A DNA stretch of 64,000 nucleotides from Oxyruncus cristatus. Lineage: Eukaryota > Chordata > Aves > Passeriformes > Cotingidae. The translations under genes and the position numbers were made by a program. The stretch lies in the NCBI GenBank assembly GCA_013399855.1, contig VXAY01005267.1:250342-314341 (forward strand), written 5' to 3'. Shown here piece after piece: positions 13,101-24,982 of the stretch (position 1 is the first letter of the stretch; every line of letters starts with the position of its first letter). The notes under the pieces were generated by a model, which was given only the letters and a program-made list of their open reading frames with translations, searched no databases and was not told the DNA's origin.

Positions 13101-14825
13101 AACTGAGTTCCATTAAAATTCAAGACCAGCTCAGCCTTTGCTATAACTCAGTGAAACCATGCCAGTGAGGCACTATAACTATAAATAGATTATCTAGCAT
13201 CAACTAAGACACAGTCTTACAGTGAAATTTCTGTAATGGTTGGGACACTTCTGTTTTGTAGTGTGGATGCACTGTTGCATAATCAGGACTGAGCTTCTAT
13301 TTCATCCTTACTCCCACTGGGGACATCAAAACTCTGTCCTACACTGTTCTGTATTTTCAAAACACTTCTAGCAATATGATAACTTTGAAGTTTCTATTTC
13401 TCCGAAATTTTTCCATACATCCAAAACCTCTTGGTGAAGTCAGGCAGATAGAATGATAATAAGAGGGTTATTATATAGACAGGTAAGTGCATCATGGTTA
13501 CGTTGGCCCTTATTTTTTAGAAAACTAGCTCAAAAAGTAAAAAATTATGAAATAATAATAAATAGTATTTTTTCAGCAGTTTTAAAGCTTTAATGAAGAA
13601 CAGAATAATGCCTTCTTATGAAAATGTGATACTCAGTAATACCTTAAAATTATTTCTAAAAGAAATTTAGATTTCTTTAAAAAATGGATAGTATGTTTTT
13701 TAAGAGCCTGTTCCTATAATCCTGTAAAAACAGACTGAACTCACAGCAGTACAATCATACTTTTGATATGTTTGAATGAAGGTTTCTCTCACAAACAAAC
13801 ACGTAGTGTTTCCTTAACAAAAGTAAACTTATTAAACACTCTGAAGATCTCAAGTGTCTCTGTGTTTATATTCCACAAGACCATCATTCTCATGGATATA
13901 TCTTTACTTCAGTTTATGGAAGATGGAACTTGTTTCTTCTACCCCTGTCTTATCAAAGGGATTGCAAGAAGTTTGTGATGTACAGAGAAGGAAATTATAA
14001 CTGCATCCAAAAAGTTGGGACCATAAAAATGACCTTCCTCTGTTGCAATTAGATTGTCACTTCAGATCATGAAAAAAAAAATAAAATTACAGGCTTACAC
14101 ATACACCCATTAGAGCTGTACATGACAGTCAAAAAGCCTTTCCTATTCTCATTAGAGTACAACACCGAGTGTCGTGGCCAAACCTTTCAAAGCCCGCTTT
14201 TCAAATTTCAAAAATTACACAAGTCACTAAGAAACCTGATCCTCAGAAGTTCTAAGCACCTCTGACTGCTATCAAAACATTCAAATTGCCACATATTAAA
14301 ATGGTAAGGCTTTGCAGCATAAGATTTTTCCAGCAAATCTAAGCAACAATTTCAGAGTCAGCATCGGTTGCGCCACCATTACCAGCAGTGCACTAATAAT
14401 CATGCTTCTTACACTGGAATAGACATAATATTCTTGTTTGAAAATCTTCAGAAAAAGGAGTGAGAACAAGACCGGCATCTTAGGAGGGATAACCGGCCCT
14501 GCAAATAGCTGTGTCACTTTTGCTATATGCTAGAGAATTCACTGCCCTAGAATTCACACACACACACCTTTGTTAAGTGTCAGAGAGTTCTTCTGTCCTC
14601 ACGCTGAGGGCGTGAATGCCAGTTCAGGGTGCGTTGAGCTGGACTATCGTAATCTTCTAGAAGGAAACTGTTGTGTGATCCCTGGTTTTACAGACCCATT
14701 GTACCAAAAAGAAATGTATTGCCCATAGGCAACATTCTCACACACATTACCAGCATAAACAAGCGATCTGAGGGCTGTCAATTGCCCCTACAAGGAGATG
14801 TTTGCCCTGTGTATTGAAGCAAAGT
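10200..14825. other. Unique non-coding sequence
   Basis: AT-rich with no recognised gene. An A11 run sits near 10360. A short stretch at 14235-14275 (cctgatcctcagaag and following) resembles an old dispersed sauropsid repeat described separately. A short CA run is at about 14559-14568. Nothing else is supported. Confidence 0.5.
14235..14275. repeat. Possible ancient sauropsid dispersed-repeat fragment
   Basis: The words 'cctgatcctcagaagt' and 'tctaagcacctctgac' resemble a motif I remember as widespread in reptile and bird non-coding DNA ('cctgatt ttcagaggtgctgagcacc'). I cannot name the family with confidence. Similar candidate fragments occur at 24911, 35663, 38006, 43583 and 57830. Confidence 0.35.
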
Positions 14826-14893
14826 CTAGAACCACTATGTACATCTTATTAATACAAGGAATTGTATTAATAAGATGTACAAAATGGTTCTAG
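14826..14893. repeat. Near-perfect inverted repeat, 32-bp arms and 4-nt loop
   Basis: Arm 14826-14857 is the reverse complement of 14862-14893 apart from two mismatches (A14837 opposite A14882, C14835 opposite A14884). The loop is GGAA at 14858-14861. The total of 68 nt is in the size range of a microRNA precursor. No known microRNA was recognised. It could also come from a template-switch duplication or be a miniature palindromic repeat. Confidence 0.95.
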
Positions 14894-16298
14894 GATGAGG
14901 ATGACAAGGCCATTCCTCTAGCAAGGAATGTTCCATGTTCATACAGTTTGTTGTTATAATAGCCCTAGTTCCAGTTCCATCCTTTAGACAGATGCAGATT
15001 TATCTAAGACGTGCAGGTCAGCTTTCCATTGGCATTACAGGTTTCTGCATTGTGCTATGATGGTTTCACAGTCTCCATCTTCCTTCTTTAAGTTTGTATC
15101 TATGTCTTCTTATAAATATTGAATATTTATAATACCAGTCATTTGTTAAGGAAATATTTGGCCACCTGAAAATCATGTAAGGTTGGACCCAAATTCTGTA
15201 GCTGAACGTAGAAGTTACTGCTATTGTAAGTCATCCCCATGAGTTCAGTGCTACTATTCACTTCTGTGCTAATCCCACCATGTGTATTCATTTGCAGTAC
15301 TGTGGTTTTAAATAGCATCTTTGTCACATATTAAAGAGAGCAAACTCTTTCAAACTACGTACTTACTTCAATCTTAAAAGAATGTAGTACTGTAAGGGAA
15401 ACATTTACTCAATACTAGACATTCAAGACTTCCAGGACTGCTGCACACTGCTGGAGTGCAGAAGTGGATAAAGGGGTAAGTGTTGGTGTTTCTCCATTTC
15501 ATTGTAAGCACAAACTCTTTCCTGAAAGCATGTTGCAGTTGTTTATGCTCTGAAGAGAGCAATATTTTTAGCTTTACCACTTACAGTACCGGGATGTATT
15601 GCAAACTTTTTGATTAAGCATCATAGGCTACAAGAAAAGCTTGGAGCTGTAATGCCTCTAGCACATTTTTAGGCAGTTACCATGCCAACTGTAAAAATTA
15701 TGAGTGGAATAAATACAAGAAGTCTTTTTAAAAATGAAATAGTGCACAGTTATTGAAGAGCCCAAAGTTTTGGAACACAGTATTATATTGTTGGAAGATT
15801 TATCATGATCCATATGTAAACCTACTGGTTTTATTGGGAGCTGATAAACTGTCACTAACAGTCTGCAGACCTGCAGAGGTTTCACTCAAAGACTAAAGCA
15901 TCTGTGTTATCCTTTGCAGAGTTTGGAATTACCATAGAACTATGAGCAAACCTTCAAGCAAAGAATCACTCCAGACTTGAAAAGTGTATGTGAGATGCAT
16001 GTTAAGTAGTGCATGGGAATCATAGGATTCTATTGAAATTCCCAGATAAGACCTCCACGATGCTGAATGGAAGTTGATATGCACGGAGAAGCACAAATGC
16101 AAGCTGTAAGGTAAGGGCAGAGAGAAGTCACTCACCAATTACCTTCATGCACAAAAAGACTCCATCTGGGGAAATTCGCCTAATTTATTGCCAGTGAAAA
16201 GAACAAACCTTAAAACACCTTCTTTCCCACCCCTTCCTTCTTCACGGTTTCAACTTCACTCCTGATCTTCTTTCCCTCCTTCTCCCCTCAGAAGCACC
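14894..16298. other. Unique sequence with an AT palindrome
   Basis: No gene recognised. A perfect 11-bp inverted repeat with a one-base spacer lies at 15110-15132 (ttataaatatt, g, aatatttataa). Confidence 0.5.
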
Positions 16299-16720
16299 AT
16301 GGGACAGGGACTGAAGATTGCAGTTAGTTCATCACCTCATTTCTGCCACTCCTTCCTCCTCAGGGGGAGGACTTCTTTAACTCTTCCCCTGCTCCAGCAT
16401 GGGGTTCTCCATGGGCTGCAGGTGAATATCTACTACACCATGGACCTCTATGGGCTGCAGAGGAACAGCTGCCTCACCATGGCTTTCACCATAGGCTGCA
16501 GGGGAATCTCTGCTCTGGCACCTGGAGCACCTCCTGCCCCTCCTCCTGCACTGACTTTGGGATCTGCAGAGTTGTTGCTTCTACATATTTTTACTCCTCT
16601 TTGTGCTGTTGTTGTCTGGTTGGTCATTGACCTGATTAGACAGAGGGGAAGTTTCTGGCAGCTTCTCACAGAAGCCCCCCCCCCCCACTCCCTGTAGCCT
16701 CACTCCAACAAAAACCTTGC
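16299..16720. mobile_element. GC-richer avian interspersed repeat, internally repetitive (LTR-like?)
   Basis: A block richer in G and C than its surroundings, with degenerate internal repeats. The phrase 'gggctgcagg' or a close variant follows 'ccat(g)' at about 16407, 16449 and 16490, giving units of roughly 36-45 bases. A 12-C run lies at 16675-16686. I recall very similar sequence, including 'cacctggagcacctcctgcccc', as a multi-copy element in many bird genomes. There it often gives spurious predicted proteins because both strands stay open. Here too both strands are open (132 codons on plus, 16299-16697; 73 on minus). I do not regard either frame as a gene. Derivation from an endogenous retroviral LTR is plausible but not shown. 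Confidence 0.5.
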
Positions 16721-17020
16721 CACTCACCAATACATTGGGCTACCATATTTTCCAAGTGAGTTGTTTTCAGTAATTTGGGATAGGAGGATGAAGAAAAAAT
16801 CCTTTTCAAATAATAATGTTTGCTAGTGGAAGCTCTGCAACTTCATTCCCCTAGAAAGCAGTGAGTTTTGAATAACTAATTTGAAAAAAATAAGTTATTT
16901 GTGGAATTCTCTGTGAAAGAACAGTCAACTCCAAGTTTCCTGTCATGTAGGAACGCTTTATAACTATATTTACAAAGAAGACTAACAGACAATAATATAA
17001 TTTTATAACGGTCTTAAGCT
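16721..17020. other. Short unique spacer
   Basis: About 300 AT-rich bases between the GC-rich repeat and a CR1 tail. Nothing recognised. Confidence 0.5.
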
Positions 17021-17262
17021 CTGCCAGGGAAAGTTTAGGTTAGATATAAGTTAAGAAATTTCTTATGGAGAGAATAATCAGACATTGGAATGGGTTGCCC
17101 AGGGAGGTGGTGGATTTGCCATCCCTGGAGGTTTTTAGGATGAGACTGGCTGTGGCACTTAGTGCCATGGTCTGGTAACCACGGTGGTAGTGGATCAAAG
17201 GTTGGACTTCATGATCTCGGAGGTCTTTTCCGACGTGGTTGATTCTATGATTCTGTTCTATG
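17021..17262 (+). mobile_element. CR1 LINE 3' end (5'-truncated)
   Basis: Plus-strand 3' terminal region of an avian CR1 retrotransposon. Diagnostic phrases in order are 'gggttgcccagggaggtggt' (17092), 'ccatccctggagg' (17119), 'ggcacttagtgccatggt' (17153), 'ggttggacttcatgatctc' (17200), 'gaggtcttttcc' (17219) and the terminal 'gattctatgattctg' (17241). The pattern resembles the CR1-J/X-type subfamilies, though I did not assign a subfamily. Severe 5' truncation is usual for CR1. It contains 3' untranslated sequence only. Confidence 0.95.
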
Positions 17263-20200
17263 AAAGACATTGATAAAATTATTAATGTAACAATAAAGTA
17301 ATTAATTTCTTCCTTCTTCCACGTCCCTTGCTTGAAATGCAGCTGAAAGAGAAAATCTCAGTGAGTTTTGGCTTTGTTAGTGGTTCAGAGCAGTTGGGTG
17401 CCCACCCTTCTGGTCATTCAGTCCACATACCTTCATTTGGAGACTAGAAATTAATTTTTCAAACAATCGAATATAATATAAATATAAAACAATGCTAGTA
17501 CTGGGTGACACCATAGATTTATCAAGGCCAAGAGGAGAAGAGCAGAAGAAACATATTGTGATATTGTGCCCTGTTTCCTACATTTCCATTTCAGGGTCAA
17601 TGTCAGCTGAAGGTGACACTTTTGTATTTGTTGAGGTCCTGACTAAGGGCTAATTGGAGAGGGACAATCAGGGAATGGGATGTGCCAGATGTATTTCTTT
17701 GTAAACTGGACCCAACCCTCAGGCTTGGGTTTGATATTCCTCTTACAAAACCTTCTTACAAAAATACTTTAAAAAGGAAAGATACAAAGTCCACAGTTCT
17801 TTAAAATCTGTGTTTGAAAATTAACTTAAATTTAAAAATATACTAATTTACCCATATATTCTTGGGCATTTCAGTCTGAGTCAAAGGCACAAGTGGAAAT
17901 GCTGTATTTTTCATATATTTTCATACTATGTTGTTCAACAAATCTGTTATATTCATGCATGGAGACCAATCTTTATGAAATCTCCAGAGGAGCTCCTAAG
18001 ATAGAGCTAGAAATTTTTTAATGTTTGCTAAAGTTATTTTTATTGACTTTTTCCTCAATCTCCTGTTCCAAAGGTGTAATTTCCCAATAAATTTGTGAGA
18101 TAATCCTTCCCTGCAAAGATGGGAAACAAGAACTTCCAGTATTCTGCTGTGTTTATTTCAAAACAAGGACTTCAGCTCCTATTCATCAGAAAGGCTCCTT
18201 TACTATTACTTTATCTTTTCAGTTTTGGTATGGGATAATTGATATTGGATACTGGTTAATGAGATTATTTAGGATTCCTTCTGTGGGAACAGTTCCCGGC
18301 CACTGGCAAGGTCTGGTCTTTGGTGGGTGGTTTTGGAGTAAATTTACATAGTTGTTAAATATTTAAAGTGGTAGCAAATCCAGTGGCCTTTCTGTATTCA
18401 TAGCTTGAGGTGGAACAGGAGGAAGAGGAGGCAGTGGTGGTAAGTGCAGGACGCTGGGTTTTGCAATAGATTTAGGAAGACAGCCAACATAAAGAGGAAA
18501 AAAATGTGAGCAGCAGCCAACACACAGGCTACTTTGCACAAGTTAGATGAATGTTCATCTGTGTCTTGCATCAGGTCATATAAAGCAAGAACAAGGGTAA
18601 CGTTTCCAGCTAGACCCTAGTGTAAAATAATTGTGGTTTAACAATCCACACAACATATGTGACAATAATTAATTAACAGTTAGCCCTTTGTAGTGCCCAC
18701 AAATCAGTGCTTCTAAGTGTGGGCTTGGAGCTCTCGGTTCATTCATTTACCAAAGCCTCTGCACTTGAAATTCAAAATAATCAGTTTACCCTTTGATGAG
18801 TTAATCCTCCTGCTCCCTTCCATCTTCTCTCTCCCAGACCCCACAAAGCCTCAGAAGTTTGGGTTATGGAAAATTGCCAAATTGAGCCCATTTAGGCCTC
18901 AATTACCAAAGAGATTGTATCCTAGAATTATCCTGGAGAATGAGCTGCTCCCCTCTTCTCGCACCACGTTTCCACTACTGTGAGTCTGTGGCTCCATTGG
19001 TCTAAGCTAAATTTTACTCGCTGGCATAGCCTAGTAGAAATGAGAGGAGATTCTGGCCCTGGTTTTAAATATTTGAACAGGGTAAAAGCCAAAAATGGTT
19101 GGAAATTATTTAGCCTGCTATTAGGGGATATAATTAGACATACTTGGGTATAATTAGACTTGGATTAAATAGAAGGGAAAAAAAAGCAGCATGAAAAAAG
19201 CAGCCACGCTAACAGCAAGGTCCCTCATACATGGGAATAAGGCAAAAATGAGTGAAAACCGCAGTGGAAATGAAGTAGGTGACAGGATAAGTCTTTTATC
19301 TCTAATATTATAGAGGGTCAGCCTGTACCTTTTGTTTGCTGAGTGAGGAACAAAGAGTGACCCTGGTAATCCACAAGCATTGGCCATAGTTTGTGATCAG
19401 GGATGCCATCACACCCGAGGTATCCCCATCTGGCCAGGGATTGTTGAACGGGATGTGTCATCTCTCTCCAGACCCGTGTGGGTTTCCTTGTGTAAGGCAC
19501 AGTGTTATATTAGGTAAGATCTACAATGAGCCTTTTTTTATTCCTTCAGCAAAGGTGAGGTTGTTTCTCAGAAGGCTCTACGAGGAGAAGGGCATAGGAA
19601 ATAACGATGCTGCTGCCTCAAGTAATGACCCAGCAGAGAAAGTCCTGAAACTCTTATGGGGATATACTGAGAATTAAGACTTTTTAGCTCCACATAGCAA
19701 ACCATTCACAAATTAGGCCACAATTTTGCAGTTCTAGTAACTGAGGTTTGTTAGGCTCCACCACAGACATTTCCTCAGTTTAGCAAAAATAAAAACAAAA
19801 CTACATGAAGAAGTTTACTAAGGTGGAAAAATCAAGGACACAAAATGTAGGGAATTCAACTAGCTTAAATTAAACTGTGTGCAATCCTAATTCTACCCTT
19901 TTGTGTGTTTTGATACAGTCTTTAATTGCATAATCACATACTATTTGGTGAATAATTCCAGACCCAGGGCTGATTTGGGATTGTGTGAACTAAATAAGGC
20001 ATGAGACCACACACAGTGAATGAAGTGGATAAAAAGGAATATTGAACAGCTGCCTTGTTTACTGAGCACCACCCACTAAATGAGGCAGTGATTCTGCAGC
20101 ATTAAAAAAAAAAAAAAAATTGTACATGATCAATATAATTAAATACTCAATCATAATGCTTAAGAACAAGGAAGAGCAGAGACGCTGTATGGGCAAATCA

Positions 20201-23200
20201 AGCCCCCTTCCCTAAATCTTCCATTAGGTCAAAGCACATTTGTTTTGCTATTTTTCACAGGTGCCAAGAATGCCTTCTTTCAATCTCCCCTCCCAGTGGC
20301 TGCAGTGCACTTCTGATTCAGTTAGACTTAATCCAACCTACCCTTATTATAAAAGCTGGAATTGCTTTCTCAGACTGTTTTCCTTTCATACAGTGTTGTA
20401 CCATGACTGCATGACTAAGGGTAGAGATGTGACATATATAGAACAAAGTGCATTTGATCTGACATTCAGATAGTGAATGTCACTCAGAACAAGTAGCTTT
20501 TGTATTAGAATGTTGACATGTCATTGATTGTCAAACTATTTCTTTTCCTGTCCTCTAAAATAACAGAAATCTTATGATGCATCATCTCCACAGGTATTAT
20601 GATATTCCACTCAAACATATCATAGGAAACTTTCATAATTCCATTTGGATAGGGATGTTTTGGGAGGATCTGGAAAAGTTAGCAAACTTCCTACCAAAGG
20701 TGTGGGTTTTCTGGAAGTCTTCCATTTCAAAAGCACAGAAACATAAACACACCTCCAAAAAAATCACTCCTGAATAATCAAAATGTGTTTGAATCTACAT
20801 GTTTATAGTTTTCAAAATCTTTGTCCCTTTCCTGAGGAATTTTTAAAAAATTAAGTATAAATCCTAGATCAGAATTTCCAGCATTAAGATCAATGCATAT
20901 CTTTGCCAGATTCAAAAGAGAGAACATAAGTCTATGTAAAAAGTATATGAGAGGAATTATGACCCAGTGTAATAAGTAGCAGCCAGGAAGGCAGCAGGGT
21001 GTTCCCATTTGTGCCAAGCTATTTTTTTGTCAACCTTTGGAAATCATATCATCTGTTTGTGCATAGCTACGTCTTTTATAAAACAGAGCTAATGTGCTCC
21101 ATAACTTTTATAATGCATTTTGAACTCTGATGAAAGTCATTGCAAAATTGCAAAGTATTCTTAAAATTTGTCCACAGCTGAAAACCCATCCATGCTGCTT
21201 CGTATTTTCTTCAGATCTCACTGGTGCTTCATAATCCATTGATAATTGATTTCCTAAAATATTTACTTCTTTGAGGTATAGAAGCGAAACTTTTAATCAC
21301 CTGCCATTTTAAGATTATCTAGCTTCAACAAATCTACACATCTAATTTAAGCACAAGTATTGAGTATTTTTCTTAACTGAGGAAGGACCTGTCTTACAGC
21401 ACATTTTTAGATCAATGTATTATGCTGTTTAAGAGTAATGTTGAGATACATTGCTTCTAAGAAGAATTACTAACCTTTCATTTCAGAGATACATACACCT
21501 ATGGTACATGAAAAAAATCTCTGGGTACCTCTTGCCTTCCTAAGAGAGATGTTGTGAGCCTTAATGTGGTATTCTTTGAGCTTCTTGGATGAAAGATGCT
21601 CAGTGAAGTAAAGGTATTTTTACGTCTCATTAAACATGAAAAAAAGGATAAAGTGAGACTAGGAAACAAAGAAAAGACAAATAAATGTGGCTTTAAAGGG
21701 TATATGAGTCAGTAGTGTCAGCCATGACTGTTTGTTGGGGTAACTGAAGGTCTTCATGTTCTAAAATGCTATGCAGCAAGGAGGTACTTAAACAAATACT
21801 GTAACTTCTGTAAGAGTACACATGATGTTTGAAATCCCCTATCTTTGCTCATTACCCTCACATACAATACATCTTTGAACTGTTGCTGAATAGATAATCT
21901 ATATTTCATAATTCAGTCTGTCAGTATTTCCTTTGCATAATTATAACAGCAGGAAATATATAAGGTCTTTGTGGAACTTGAAAACTCTATTGCCTTGGGC
22001 CATATTTAATGTGTAATAAATTATTCAGCAACAAAGCACTCTTCATTCTATTTACAGTAAGTTAGAGCTAAGTGTGTGAGGTATACATAACTAACGTGAA
22101 ACACTATTCACTGCTGTTGCCAAGGCTGAAGTTTTTTCTGAAGCCATTAGTTTCATGTTCAGTGAGCCAAATCCCCACCAGGTGAAAACTGACATAGCCT
22201 CATTGAATTTGCCTTGAAAGAAAGGGAAGCATGAAGGGTGACTTCTCTGATCTCCGTCTGAGAATCAGAAAGGTCAAAAGACAGGTGTTGTGGAATCTCA
22301 CATTTAAGTAGACTGTAGGATATTCCTTGTGTTTACTTCTCTGTTCATCTACATGCAGTGCTCTTGAATGGCAGTCTGTCAACAGCATTGTTGAAAAAAC
22401 TGTACTAGGTCCTCTGACTGGATCCAGCAGTCCTCCTTAGCATATGCCTCAGCTGTCTCCATGGATAGTAACCAGAACAGGTGATGCACCATGTATAGCC
22501 TTAGCTCCTGATAGAAAGATTTTTATGTTATGTGGAACTTGCTCATCGAGATCTAGATTTTAGACACCCCTTTGATCCACACAGGTTTCCATGTGCTCAG
22601 AGTGGACCTGAAACAACCTAGATATATAGATCTAATACTTTTCTACTAATGAACATGAATGTTGAGTGTCCTTTCCTAATAAGCAATGGTGTGGACTCCA
22701 GTTCCTTCTGTGAGCAAAGGAACTTTGCTTTCTTAGTTGAAGACTAAGGTACTGAGGAAAAATTAAGTCTCAGCCTCTGGTACAAGGAAAGAACAATCCT
22801 TTGGGAGATAGACAAGAGTTTGTTTAGATCACATATCTCTGTAGGCTGAGTCATGAACCAGGTATTGAGTTGCTTAGCGCTTGAAGAAAGGGATGTGGCT
22901 GAACGTGGATAGAAACAGAACTGGCCACAGCTGAACTGATCACTGTCTCATACCCCAGGGAGAACAGTCTTAGGTTTTCTGCTTCAGTTAAACTTTTGGA
23001 TCTTTATCTCTGATAAAGCCTAAAACAGATTTCCAAAAGTAGTCTTATTGGCCCTTTTTTTCAAACTACCTGCTTTCTGAGAGATTTTGTGGCGTGAAGA
23101 GGTAGGTTTTAGGCAAATATTCAGTCCTTAAAAATTAATTTGCTAAACTCCAAATTAAACATTTTCTCTTTTCCTTGGAATTCTGATGGCATGTAACTTG

Positions 23201-24910
23201 ACTATTGGCAGAAAGGAACCATTCAGAGTATATTTAGCTTTGATTCTGTAGCTTAAATTCTTGCAAAACTTCTATTACTTCTATTACACTTGGCTAGTGT
23301 AATATGTGTAGGACCAGATCCACTAAAACAATAAAAATAATAAGCAGGTATTTTGCATTTATGTGGTCTTACAAATGTGTATAAGCTTCATGGAATCAGC
23401 TCAGCAAGTTTCCTTTAAAAGAAAAATCTCTGCCTACCAAGTTCGTGGTGGAAAATGAGAATCCTTTGCAGCTGCTGCTGTATTATTTACAATACAAATT
23501 TGGATCAAAAGATGTGTTTAAAAGAATTCCTGATGCTTTACTCTGTTGCCAAATACATTCAGCTTTTAACAATGTTGAAACAGGCATTTCTACAGTGGTA
23601 GTTCCTCTAGGGTGATAAATCCCAGTTTATGTTTCACAGACGTAAGGTCTCCATGATCATTCTGCCTGTGTTCATAAGCCAGGATTCAGAAAAATCACAC
23701 AAAAGCAGTCTAAAGTCATATGTAGTGTTTGCCCTGATCCCCTTCCACTCTCTCTAATTAAAGAATAGGCATTCTGTCATTAAATATCTTCTATTGAACA
23801 TTTCATTTTCATTACTGAATGCTCCTTTCTGCTCACATGCTTGACATCACTGATAGCTGTAGCCAGTCATTTTGATTTGTGTTTCTTGTGATTTATTACA
23901 CACTGAATCCTTTACTGCACTTCTAAATTGCTCAGAGTTTGTTTCTGTCTGACTTTCACAGTGCTTTGCAAGAAGTTCAAGTGCTGGACAGTGTGATTGC
24001 TAAGCTGAGATTTTGTATGCAGCTCTCTAAGCTGTTAAAGTGCCACTTTCTATTTCAAATAGAAACACATCAAAGCACTGTGTGCACTATTGTTTTTCTT
24101 CTCTACAGCTAATCCTTGAGTCTCAGCGCTGCCTTTCTATTACACTGATTACAAAACAGAGTTTTAAGTCAAACAAGATTAAAAAACATAGCAGTGTGAC
24201 TTCCAGCCTAATTCCTGACAAATCTGTGATGCACCAGATGCTCCTTCCCTCGGGATGGAATGATACATGGCTCTCTTTGTATTATCACTGCACAGACATG
24301 TTTACTCCACCCAATTTGCTCACATGGGGTAGAAGAAAAGACTGTTTAAGGGAGGTGTGCTTTCAAATGCCTTTGGGAATGAAAAGAATAGCAGGCTTCT
24401 TCACCTCTTGGTGCCCTTGTTCACATCTATTTTATTTCAGTAGTATTTTGGAGGAAGGAAGTAAGTGGGTATATTGAGCTTTTAGCTCTTAAATTGTGGG
24501 AACTAATGCTCATTCTGTGAGACAGTCAGGAGATTCTGCCCTGTACATAAAAGAAGGCCAAGGACTGTCAAATATCATGATCTAAAAATACAATGAAAAC
24601 TTCAGCTTTTGCACTGCGATCTTCTTAAAGAAGCTAGGAAGAAGGCAAGTATAATTTCAAAACAAAAGTAAAGTCCTTTCCAAGCCACCTTTTCAACTCC
24701 AGGTGCAGGAAATGGTAATTATTTATAGACTTCATTCAATTAAAGTCTGTGAAGTCCCTTAACCTCTGGTAAGCTAAAGCAGATCAGGAGTGCCAAGGTG
24801 ATTTCCACATAAACAGCTCCTGAAGGGACAGGAATTGGCAGGGATGCTGCGTGGCATTCCACAATTCATGTCTAGCTAATATTTCAGGAAACACGATACA
24901 TGTGTGCTAC
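17263..24910. other. Long unique non-coding stretch
   Basis: No recognised gene or major repeat. It includes a 16-A run (20104-20119) and a small inverted repeat at 23282-23304 (tattacac/gtgtaata, 7-base loop). It also includes a 145-codon plus frame at 24040-24477 that matches nothing I know and has no homologous-looking domain. Treated as intergenic or intronic. Confidence 0.5.
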
Positions 24911-24982
24911 AGGCCCAGTCCTGCACCTATCAATGTTAGTGGCAACATTTCTGGTGATTTCATTAAGAGCAGGACCAAGCCT
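24911..24982. repeat. Possible ancient sauropsid dispersed-repeat fragment
   Basis: 'ggcccagtcctgcacc' is followed about 55 bases later by 'gagcaggaccaagcc', a loosely palindromic arrangement. It resembles the 'gatcctgc..cattgacttcaatggg..gcaggatcaggcc' motif common in sauropsid non-coding DNA. The match is from memory and diverged. Confidence 0.35.

Noticed and set aside
24040..24477. 145-codon plus-strand frame
   Set aside because: No recognisable domain, composition like its surroundings, and no splice or promoter evidence, so it is most likely chance.
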